A DNA stretch of 64,000 nucleotides from positions 5,339,001-5,403,000 of the forward strand of contig NZ_JAQFII010000001.1 of the NCBI RefSeq assembly GCF_029504575.1, in the 5' to 3' direction. The position numbers were made by a program, and so were the translations under genes. Of this stretch, positions 1 through 12,751 are shown in pieces; positions within the stretch are counted from its first letter, which is position 1; every line of letters begins with the position of its first letter. Source of the stretch: Streptomyces sp. SPB162 (GTDB taxonomy: Bacteria; Actinomycetota; Actinomycetes; Streptomycetales; Streptomycetaceae). The notes under the pieces are model-generated. The model had not been told where the DNA came from, ran no database searches, and worked only from the letters and a program-made list of their open reading frames with translations.

Positions 1-297
1 CCGACCCCGCTGGCGCTGGCCCGGCTGCTCTATGGCGAGTTCGCCCCCGAGCAGACCGACCCGGCCGACGCCGTACTCGCCGAACTCGACCGCCTCGACG
101 GCTACCTGCCGGAGGTGTCCCTCGACGACAGCGTCCACGCCGCCGTCACCGCCCGCCTGGAGGAGCTGCTCTCCCGGTTCAAGAACCTGCGCGCCGGGGC
201 GGGCGGCGACACCGGCGAGAACGTCAATGAACGACTGCAGGACGCCACGACCGACGAGGTCCTGGCCTTCATCACGGACGAACTCGGCATCGCCTGA
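1..297 (+). CDS. Type I PKS, C-terminal end (5' truncated by window edge)
   Basis: The reading frame is open from base 1 to the TGA at 295-297 and gives about 98 residues. The first residues (PTPLALARLLYGEF) match the last helix of a PKS acyl carrier protein following the usual FDYPTPL motif. The rest (LDRLDGYLPEVS, VTARLEELLSRFKNL, TTDEVLAFITDELGIA) is the typical C-terminal docking tail of actinobacterial modular PKSs, which pairs with the N-terminal coiled coil of the next subunit. The next PKS starts 30 bases downstream on the same strand, so this subunit probably hands its chain to it. No catalytic domain is visible here; modules upstream of the window must carry the rest. Confidence 0.9.
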   Translation, partial: PTPLALARLLYGEFAPEQTDPADAVLAELDRLDGYLPEVSLDDSVHAAVTARLEELLSRFKNLRAGAGGDTGENVNERLQDATTDEVLAFITDELGIA

Positions 298-326
298 CGG
301 CCGTGTTGCAACTCTGAGGAGAACTG

Positions 327-5729
<5,403 letters not shown>

Positions 5730-5781
5730 CCCCGTCCCCTCCGCTCGCCCGCTCGCCTTCCTCCAAGGAGCTGGAACACGC

Positions 5782-8700
5782 ATGACCACGGACACGGAAC
5801 AGAAGCTCCGCGACTACCTGAAGCGGGCGACCACCGATCTCCTCCAGGCCCGCCGCCGGATCCAGGACCTGGAGGACAGGACCCGCGAACCCGTCGCCAT
5901 CGTCGGCATGAGCTGCCGCTACCCGGGCGGGGTCACCTCGCCCGAGGAGCTGTGGGAACTGCTGGCGGCCGGTGGCGACGGTGCCGGCGGCTTCCCGACC
6001 GACCGGGGCTGGGACGTCGAGAACCTCTACGACCCCGACCCGAACGCGCTGGGCAAGAGTTACGCCAAGGAGGGCGGCTTCCTGGGCGCGGCCGGGGACT
6101 TCGACGCCGCCTTCTTCGGCATCAGCCCGCGTGAGGCGCTGGCGATGGACCCGCAGCAGCGGCTGCTGCTCGAAGCGTCCTGGGAGGCGTTCGAGCACGC
6201 CGGAATCGACCCGGCGACCGTCCGCGGCACCCGGACCGGCGTCTACGCGGGCGTCATGTACCACGACTACGGCTCGGACCGGGCGTCCATCCCGGACGGC
6301 GTCGAGGGCTTCCTCGGCACCGGCACGGCCGGCAGCGTGCTGTCCGGGCGCGTCTCGTACGCGCTGGGGCTGCAGGGCCCGGCCGTCACCGTCGACACCG
6401 CCTGCTCGTCGTCGCTGGTGACCCTGCACCTGGCGATGCAGGCGCTGCGCAACGGTGAGTGCGGGCTCGCGCTGGCCGGCGGCGTCACCGTCATGGCCAC
6501 CCCCGACACGTTCATCGACTTCAGCCGGCAGCGCGGGTTGGCCCCCGACGGCCGCTGCAAGCCGTTCGCGAAGGCCGCCGACGGCACCGGCTGGGGCGAG
6601 GGCGTCGGCGTGCTGCTCCTGGAGCGGCTCTCCGACGCGCGGCGCAACGGCCACCCCGTCCTCGCCCTTGTGCGCGGCAGCTCCATCAACCAGGACGGCG
6701 CCAGCAACGGCCTCACCGCCCCCAGCGGCCCGTCCCAGCAGCAGGTGATCCTGGAGGCGCTGGCCGCCGCCGGGCTGAGCACCGGCGACATCGACGCCGT
6801 CGAGGCGCACGGCACCGGCACCGTCCTGGGCGACCCGATCGAGGCACAGGCGCTCATCGCGACCTACGGCCAGGACCGGCCGGCGGACCAGCCGCTGTGG
6901 CTGGGCTCCGTGAAGTCCAACCTCGGGCACACCCAGGCCGCCGCGGGCGCCGCCGGCGTCATCAAGATGGTGATGGCGCTGCGGCACGCGGTGCTGCCCA
7001 AGTCGCTGCACATCGACGAGGCCAGCCCGCACGTCGACTGGTCGGCGGGCGCCGTCGAACTGCTCGCCGAGGCCCGCGCCTGGCCCGACAGCGGCCGGCC
7101 GCGCCGGGCCGCGGTGTCCGCGTTCGGCATCAGCGGGACCAACGCCCACGTCGTCCTGGAGCAGGCACCGCAGGACGAACCGGCTTCGAGCGTCGCGACA
7201 GGAGAAACCCGTCCGCTGCCCTGGCTGCTCTCCGCCAAGGGCGCCGCCGGACTGCGCGCCCAGGCGGCCCGGCTGCACACGTGGGCGACCGCCCGCCCGG
7301 AGCTGTCGGCCGCCGACATCGGCCTGTCCCTGGCCACCACCCGCACGCAGCTCGGCCACCGGGCGGCGGTCGTCGCCGACAGCCGGGCCGAGCTGCTGGC
7401 GGCGCTGGAAGGGCTCGCGGCGGGCGGTCAGGGCCCGGGCGTGGTCCAGGAGACCCAGGGGAACGGCCGCACCGCCTTCCTCTTCACGGGGCAGGGCAGC
7501 CAGAAGCCGCGGATGGGCCGCGAACTCCACGCCGCACAGCCGGTTTTCGCGCAGGCACTGGACGCCGCGTGCGCCGCACTCGACCCGCACCTCGAAGAAT
7601 CCCTCCAGCAGGTGCTGTTCGCCGAACCGGGCAGCGACCAGGCGGCGCTGCTGGACACGACCGGCTACGCACAGCCCGCGCTCTTCGCCCTGGAGGTGGC
7701 CCTCTACCGGCTGCTGGAGTCCTGGGGGGTGCGGCCCGACCTGCTCGCCGGGCACTCGATCGGCGAACTGGCCGCCGCCCATGTCGCGGGCCTCTGGTCG
7801 CTGGACGACGCGGCGGCGCTCGTGGCCGCCCGCGGCCGGCTGATGCAGGCGCTCCCGGCGGGCGGCGCCATGGCGGCCCTCCAGGCCACCGAGGCCGAGG
7901 TGCTGCCGCAGCTTACGGAAGGGGTCGGGATCGCGGCCGTCAACGGGCCGCAGTCCGTCGTGGTCTCCGGCGACGAGGCCGCGGTCGAGGCGGTGGCCGG
8001 GCACTTCCGTGACCTGGGCCGCAAGACCAAGGGCCTCACCGTCAGCCACGCCTTCCACTCCGCGCTGATGGAGCCGATGCTCGACGGGTTCCGGCGGGTG
8101 GCCGCAGGTCTGACGTACGCGGACCCGACGATCGCGATCGTGTCGTCCCTCACCGGCAAAGCCGTCACCGCGCAGGAGCTGCGCAGCCCCGACTACTGGG
8201 TGCGGCACGTCCGCGAGGCGGTGCGCTTCGCCGACGCGGTGGGGAGCCTGGAGGCCGAGGGCGCCACCACGTTCGTCGAACTGGGCCCGGACGCGGTCCT
8301 GTCCGCGCTGGTCCGCGACTGCCTGACCGCGCCCGCGACCGCCGCGGTGCTCCCCGTGCTGCGCAGGGACCGCACCGAGCCGCACGCGGCCACCGAGGCC
8401 GCCGCACGGCTGCGGATGCGCGGTGCCCCCGTGGACTGGGCCGCGCTCTTCGACGGCACCGGCGCACGCCGTGTCCCGCTGCCCACGTATGCCTTCCAGC
8501 ACCACCACTACTGGCTGGCGGCCGCGGGCCGCGCCTCGGCAGGACCGGGCGCGGCGAGCAACCCGGTGGACGTTCCCGACGTCGTCGAGCGGGAACCGGC
8601 CGACGACCCGCTGGAGTTCCAGCGGCGGCTGCGCGCCGCCGACGGGCCCACCCGTGCGGCGCTCCTGCTGGACCTGGTGCGTACGGTCACCGCCTCCGTC

Positions 8701-8931
8701 CTCGGCCACGCGTCCGCGGAGGAGGTCGAGGCCGACAGCGAGTTCATCGACCTCGGCTTCTCCTCACTGCTCGCCGTGGAGTTCCGCGACCGGATCGGCG
8801 CGGCGGTCGGCGCCCGGCTGTCCGCCGCCGTGATCTACGAGTACGAGACGCCCGACGAGCTGGCCGAGTACCTGCTGGAGATCGTGGATGCGGCCCCGGC
8901 GCCGGTCGCGGCGGGTGCGCCGAACGAGTAG
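5782..8931 (+). CDS. Modular type I PKS, probable last module: KS-AT-ACP, no reductive domain, no TE
   Basis: The 1049-residue protein has an N-terminal docking helix (YLKRATTDLLQARRRIQ), KS with nucleophile C208 (DTACSSSL), AT with S659 (GHSIGE) and HAFHSALMEPML (malonyl type), a short linker, and an ACP with GFSSL at 992-996 (S995; the usual Asp before it is Ser). It has no KR, DH or ER, so the unit it adds should stay a beta-ketone. It also has no C-terminal thioesterase, although it is the last PKS gene before a discrete thioesterase-like gene. In family terms it is most simply the terminal extension module; biochemical order is inferred from gene order only. AAGGAG precedes the ATG. Confidence 0.93.
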   Translation: MTTDTEQKLRDYLKRATTDLLQARRRIQDLEDRTREPVAIVGMSCRYPGGVTSPEELWELLAAGGDGAGGFPTDRGWDVENLYDPDPNALGKSYAKEGGFLGAAGDFDAAFFGISPREALAMDPQQRLLLEASWEAFEHAGIDPATVRGTRTGVYAGVMYHDYGSDRASIPDGVEGFLGTGTAGSVLSGRVSYALGLQGPAVTVDTACSSSLVTLHLAMQALRNGECGLALAGGVTVMATPDTFIDFSRQRGLAPDGRCKPFAKAADGTGWGEGVGVLLLERLSDARRNGHPVLALVRGSSINQDGASNGLTAPSGPSQQQVILEALAAAGLSTGDIDAVEAHGTGTVLGDPIEAQALIATYGQDRPADQPLWLGSVKSNLGHTQAAAGAAGVIKMVMALRHAVLPKSLHIDEASPHVDWSAGAVELLAEARAWPDSGRPRRAAVSAFGISGTNAHVVLEQAPQDEPASSVATGETRPLPWLLSAKGAAGLRAQAARLHTWATARPELSAADIGLSLATTRTQLGHRAAVVADSRAELLAALEGLAAGGQGPGVVQETQGNGRTAFLFTGQGSQKPRMGRELHAAQPVFAQALDAACAALDPHLEESLQQVLFAEPGSDQAALLDTTGYAQPALFALEVALYRLLESWGVRPDLLAGHSIGELAAAHVAGLWSLDDAAALVAARGRLMQALPAGGAMAALQATEAEVLPQLTEGVGIAAVNGPQSVVVSGDEAAVEAVAGHFRDLGRKTKGLTVSHAFHSALMEPMLDGFRRVAAGLTYADPTIAIVSSLTGKAVTAQELRSPDYWVRHVREAVRFADAVGSLEAEGATTFVELGPDAVLSALVRDCLTAPATAAVLPVLRRDRTEPHAATEAAARLRMRGAPVDWAALFDGTGARRVPLPTYAFQHHHYWLAAAGRASAGPGAASNPVDVPDVVEREPADDPLEFQRRLRAADGPTRAALLLDLVRTVTASVLGHASAEEVEADSEFIDLGFSSLLAVEFRDRIGAAVGARLSAAVIYEYETPDELAEYLLEIVDAAPAPVAAGAPNE

Positions 8932-8937
8932 GGGGCG

Positions 8938-8985
8938 CTAGGGGTTCCGCTAGGGGATCTCAGTGCAATTACCCGCTTCTAGCAT
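8938..8985 (+). promoter_or_regulatory. Candidate operator and promoter for the TE/exporter operon
   Basis: The gap between the last PKS and the thioesterase gene holds an imperfect palindrome CTAGGGGTTCCGCTAG at 8938-8953, overlapped by a second CTAGGGG (8950-8956) followed by ATCTCAG. It resembles the CTVGGGAWWTCCCBAG site of PAS-LuxR regulators such as PimM (13 of 16 positions by my count). A -10-like TAGCAT lies at 8980-8985, with the second box about where a -35 element would be. Assignment to a PAS-LuxR regulator is inference; no such regulator gene is in the window. Confidence 0.45.
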
Positions 8986-9041
8986 CGGAAGCACTCCCCA
9001 ATGCGGGTGCACGGGACAGCAGGGAACGGAAGGGGCGGTTG

Positions 9042-9905
9042 GTGGAGAAATCCGATGCATGGTGGGAAATCGGCGGCAAGGGCCCAGGAGACCTGGTCCT
9101 CGCCGTCGACTTCACGGCCACCGGGCGACCCGATGCGCGATTCGCCGACATCGTCGGCCTCACCGCCACCAGCCACCCGGTCTGGGAGACGATGCCGCAG
9201 GCCATCGCCACCGACATCGGCCCGTCGGGCGAGGAGTACCTCGACCGCTGGTTCGATGACGTCCGCGCGAGCGGCCGGCCGGTCGGTGCCGTACTCGGCT
9301 TCTGCGCCGGAGCGGTGTACGCCGCCGCCCTGGCCGGCCGGATAGCGCAGTGGCAGGAACGAGCCCCCCGGCTCATCCTGTTCGACCCGGAGCTGGCCAA
9401 CGCGTTCGGCCTGCTCTGGCAGTTCCACAAGTCCGTCGAACTCTTCGCGGGGATCATCGGTGCCGAACCCGTCGCCGAGGCCCAGGAGACCGCCCGGCAG
9501 GCGCTGGAGGCCGACCCCGAGAACCTCGGGCACATCGGCCCGGTGCTCGTCGGGCTCTTCCGGCAGATCAGCGAAGCCGCCTTCGACGAGATCGAGCTGG
9601 AACCCGAGAGCAGGACCGAGTTCACCGAGTCCTTCACCTCCTTCGTCGCCTACGTCGTCGCGGCCGGCCAGCTCAACTCCTCGGCCGCCACCGCGTGGAC
9701 CGACGCCGTCGCCTTCAGCTCCGGAAGCCCGCTCAGCGGACTCAACCGGCTGCGTTCCACCGACCCGGACGGCGCGGCCGGAACCGTGGCCCGTGAACTC
9801 CGGTTCGACTGCGATCACACCGACCTGCTGCGTGACGAAGGCGCCGCCACGGCGCTGGCCGAGCTGCTGACCGCACAGGACCTCTCCCGACAGATCCGGA
9901 TGTGA
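9042..9905 (+). CDS. Discrete thioesterase-like alpha/beta hydrolase with Cys nucleophile
   Basis: The 287-residue protein (GTG at 9042 after GGAAGGGG; a TTG directly upstream is less well spaced) looks like a PKS/NRPS thioesterase. The nucleophile elbow reads LGFCAGAVY, putting Cys88 where most thioesterases have Ser (GxSxG). A plausible acid is Asp115 (LILFDPELAN) and the base is His259 (DCDHTDLL), so a Cys-Asp-His triad is complete. The preceding PKS ends without a TE, so this enzyme is the best candidate for chain release or macrolactam closure; a proofreading type II role is the alternative. The ABC exporter gene starts one base after its stop, indicating one operon. Confidence 0.75.
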   Translation: MEKSDAWWEIGGKGPGDLVLAVDFTATGRPDARFADIVGLTATSHPVWETMPQAIATDIGPSGEEYLDRWFDDVRASGRPVGAVLGFCAGAVYAAALAGRIAQWQERAPRLILFDPELANAFGLLWQFHKSVELFAGIIGAEPVAEAQETARQALEADPENLGHIGPVLVGLFRQISEAAFDEIELEPESRTEFTESFTSFVAYVVAAGQLNSSAATAWTDAVAFSSGSPLSGLNRLRSTDPDGAAGTVARELRFDCDHTDLLRDEGAATALAELLTAQDLSRQIRM

Positions 9906-9906
9906 C

Positions 9907-10932
9907 ATGAAGACCACAGAGAAGACCACCGCCGCCCGGGCAGAGGGGACCGTTCCGGCGGCGGAACCACCGGCGCCGGTCCTCGTAGCGGCCGACATTC
10001 CCACCGAAGTGAAGGCCGGGGTCGAGCCGGCCATCCGCGTCACCGGACTGCGCAAGGTCTACGGCGAGGTCCAGGCGGTCAAGGGCATCGACCTGACCAT
10101 CGCCCCCGGCGAGGTCGTCGCGCTGCTCGGCCCCAACGGCGCGGGCAAGTCCACCACCATCGACATGGTCCTCGGCCTGTCCCACCCCACCTCGGGCGAG
10201 ATCAGCATCTTCGGCCGGGCCCCCTACCTCGCGGTACGGGAAGGACTGGTCAGCGCCGTCCTCCAGGAGGGCTCGCTGATCGACGACATCTCCGTCCGCG
10301 AGACGCTGGAGATGATCTCCTCCCTCTACAAGAAGCCGCTGCCCCTCGACGAGGTGCTGCGCCGCGCCAACATCGAGGACATCGTCGACCGTCGCGGCAC
10401 CAAGCTCTCCGGCGGCCAGCGCCAGCGCGCCCGCTTCGCCTGCGCGCTGATCGGCAACCCGCAGCTCCTGGTGCTCGACGAGCCGACGTCCGCGATGGAC
10501 GTCGGCAGCCGGCGCAAGTTCTGGGAGTCCATGCGGAAGTTCACCGACACCGGCCGCACCGTGGTCTTCGCGACCCACTACCTGGACGAGGCCGAGGAGT
10601 TCGCCGACCGCGTCGTCCTCATGCGCGGTGGCGAGATCGCCGCCGACGGCACCGTCGCCAAGATCCGTGCCCTCACCGCGGGCCGCGTGCTGCGCGCCTC
10701 GGTCCCCGACGCGAAGGAGGCGGACCTGCGCGCACTGCCCGGCGTGACCGCCGCCGCGCTGCGCCTGGGCCGTGTCGAACTGCACTGCGAGGACTCCGAC
10801 AAGAGCCTGCGCGCCCTGCTCACCACCTACCCCGACGCGTACGACATCGAGATCAGCGCCAGCGGCCTGGAAGAGGCGTTCCTCTCGCTGACCGCCGCCG
10901 ACGAGACGGACGTGCAGGAGGACGCCGCATGA
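9907..10932 (+). CDS. ABC transporter ATP-binding protein, DrrA-like
   Basis: The 341-residue cytoplasmic ATPase energises an exporter. After a variable N-terminus of about 45 residues it shows Walker A (GPNGAGKST), the ABC signature (LSGGQRQRARFACAL), Walker B (LLVLDEPTSAMD) and the switch His (FATHYLDEAEEF). The C-terminal domain of about 100 residues is typical of the DrrA/NodI group of antibiotic exporters. The gene overlaps the permease start by four bases (ATGA), implying translational coupling. Its position between release and deprotection genes suggests it exports the macrolactam or a precursor; the substrate is inferred from context. Confidence 0.92.
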   Translation: MKTTEKTTAARAEGTVPAAEPPAPVLVAADIPTEVKAGVEPAIRVTGLRKVYGEVQAVKGIDLTIAPGEVVALLGPNGAGKSTTIDMVLGLSHPTSGEISIFGRAPYLAVREGLVSAVLQEGSLIDDISVRETLEMISSLYKKPLPLDEVLRRANIEDIVDRRGTKLSGGQRQRARFACALIGNPQLLVLDEPTSAMDVGSRRKFWESMRKFTDTGRTVVFATHYLDEAEEFADRVVLMRGGEIAADGTVAKIRALTAGRVLRASVPDAKEADLRALPGVTAAALRLGRVELHCEDSDKSLRALLTTYPDAYDIEISASGLEEAFLSLTAADETDVQEDAA

Positions 10933-11666
10933 CCGGCTACCTGTCCATCGAGATCAAGCGGATGCTCCGCGGCCCGCGCTTCATCATCTTCGCGATCGTG
11001 CTGCCCGTGGGCCTCTACCTCATGGAGTGCATGCTCTACAAGAACCAGGTGATCCCGCACTCCAACGGCATCACGTACAGCGCCTGGCTGATGTGCAGCC
11101 TCGCCGCGTACAGCGCCTTCACCTCCTCCATGCACACCAGCGCGAGGGTCGCCCACGAGCGCTCCATCGGCTGGCACCGCCAGCTGCGGCTCACCCCGCT
11201 GCTGCCGCGCAACTACCTGCTGTCGAAGATCGTCGTCAGCATGATCGTGGCACTGCCGGGCCCGCTCTTCGTGGCCCTCGCGGGCGCCACCCTCCAGGAC
11301 GTGCACCTCTCCGTCGCCGGCTGGCTGCAGATCACCCTGGGCATCTGGATCGCCGCGCTGCCGTGCGCGGTGCTCGGCCTGGTCATCGGCTTGTACGTGG
11401 CCGTCGAGCAGCAGCAGATGTACCTCCAGGGGCTCGTGCTGCTCTTCGGGTTCCTCGGCGGCCTGCTCCTGCCGACCACGGGATTCCCGGGCTGGCTGAC
11501 CGCGGTCGTCAAGACCCTGCCGAGCTACTGGCTCGCCGACATCGGCCACGGTGCCCTGCTGCACGGCACCCGCACCCTCGTCGCCGCGCTGGTGCTCGCC
11601 GGCTGGACGGTCGTCCTGTCCGGGGCGGTCATCCTCAACTCCCGCCGTGAGGCCGCCAGGGCCTGA
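10929..11666 (+). CDS. ABC-2 type transporter permease
   Basis: The 245-residue integral membrane protein has about six hydrophobic segments, including FIIFAIVLPVGLYLMECM near the start, WLMCSLAAYSAFTSS, MIVALPGPLFVALAG, LGIWIAALPCAVLGLVIGLY, GLVLLFGFLGGLLLP and LVAALVLAGWTVVLSGAV at the end. This is the DrrB/ABC-2 layout. The start overlaps the stop of the ATPase gene, so the two form one exporter. It probably carries the polyketide product out of the cell or gives self-resistance. Confidence 0.9.
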   Translation: MTGYLSIEIKRMLRGPRFIIFAIVLPVGLYLMECMLYKNQVIPHSNGITYSAWLMCSLAAYSAFTSSMHTSARVAHERSIGWHRQLRLTPLLPRNYLLSKIVVSMIVALPGPLFVALAGATLQDVHLSVAGWLQITLGIWIAALPCAVLGLVIGLYVAVEQQQMYLQGLVLLFGFLGGLLLPTTGFPGWLTAVVKTLPSYWLADIGHGALLHGTRTLVAALVLAGWTVVLSGAVILNSRREAARA

Positions 11667-11776
11667 CCGTCGCCCGGCCGCCGGCACCGGCGCCGCCAGC
11701 GGGGAACCCTCCCGCCGGCGGCGCCGATGTCGTTCCGCTCTCCCTATCGCCGAGCCGAGACGTGAGGTACCCCACG

Positions 11777-12680
11777 ATGTTCCCCCGCCCCCACCCAGAA
11801 GGGCACCGCCCCCTTCCGCGGCCACCGCACCTGGTTCCGGGTCACCGGCGACCTGCACACCGGGCGCACCCCGCTCGTCATCGCCCACGGCGGTCCGGGC
11901 TCCACCCACGACTACCTGCTGCGGATGACCGAACTCGCCGCCTCCACCGGCCGGCCGGTGATCCACTACGACCAGATCGGCAACGGCGGCTCCACCCGGC
12001 TGCCCGACCGCGGCGCCGACTTCTGGACCGTCGACCTCTTCCTCGCCGAGCTGGACAACCTTCTCGCCCACCTCGACATCGCCGACGACTACCTGCTGTT
12101 CGGCCAGTCCTGGGGCGGCATGCTGGGCGCGGAACACGCCGTCCGCCGCCCCGCCGGGCTGCGCGGCCTCGTCATCGCCAACTCCCCGGCCTCCATGCCG
12201 CTGTGGCGGGAGGCGTGCGAAGGGCTCAAGGACGCGATGCCGCCGCTGCACCGCGACGCCCTGCGCCGCCACGAGGCCACCGAGGCGTTCGACCACCCGG
12301 AGTACCAGCGCTCCGTGTACGCCTTCTACCAGCGGCACGTCTGCCGGGCGAACCCGCTGCCGCGCGAGGTCGCCGCCACCCTCCTGGAACTGCAGAGCGA
12401 CCCCACGGTCTACGGCACCATGAACGGCCCCAACGACTTCCACGTCATCGGGACCCTGAAGGACTGGACGGTCATCGACCGGCTCCCGGCCGTCACCGTT
12501 CCGACCCTGATCATCTCGGGCGCGTACGACGAGGCCACCCCGGCGACCATCCAGCCGTTCCTCGACCACATCCCCGGCGCCCGCTGGGAGCTCTTCGAGC
12601 AGTCCAGCCACATGCCGCACGTGGAGGAGCCGGAGCGCTTCGACACCGTCATGAAGGCCTGGCTGGCGGAGGTCGGCTGA
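11777..12680 (+). CDS. Proline iminopeptidase-like amidohydrolase, VinJ-type (frameshifted as sequenced)
   Basis: An alpha/beta hydrolase with HGGPG (oxyanion motif), nucleophile Ser in FGQSWGGMLG, acid Asp in SGAYDEATP and base His in SSHMPHVEEP. In vicenistatin-type pathways the homologous VinJ removes the aminoacyl cap from the starter end of the polyketide so that the free amine can close the macrolactam. The start ATG at 11777 is in a different frame from the body. One extra C in the C-rich stretch 11781-11793 explains this; removing it gives 300 residues beginning MFPRPTQKGTAPFRGHRTW. Without repair the longest product would start at 11925 and lack the HGGPG strand. It closes the TE/exporter operon, 110 bases after the permease. 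Confidence 0.82.
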
Positions 12681-12696
12681 CCGCTGCAACGGCTGA

Positions 12697-12729
12697 GGGG
12701 CTCGTACTGGTCCAACCAGTACGAGCCCC
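12697..12729. terminator. Bidirectional terminator between convergent operons
   Basis: A perfect 15-bp stem (arms 12697-12711 and 12715-12729, loop CCA) is followed on the plus strand by CCTTTTCC. It lies between the hydrolase stop (12680) and the stop of the minus-strand carrier protein gene (12752), so it can end both transcripts. Confidence 0.9.
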
Positions 12730-12751
12730 CTTTTCCTGTCCGCCGCGTCGG

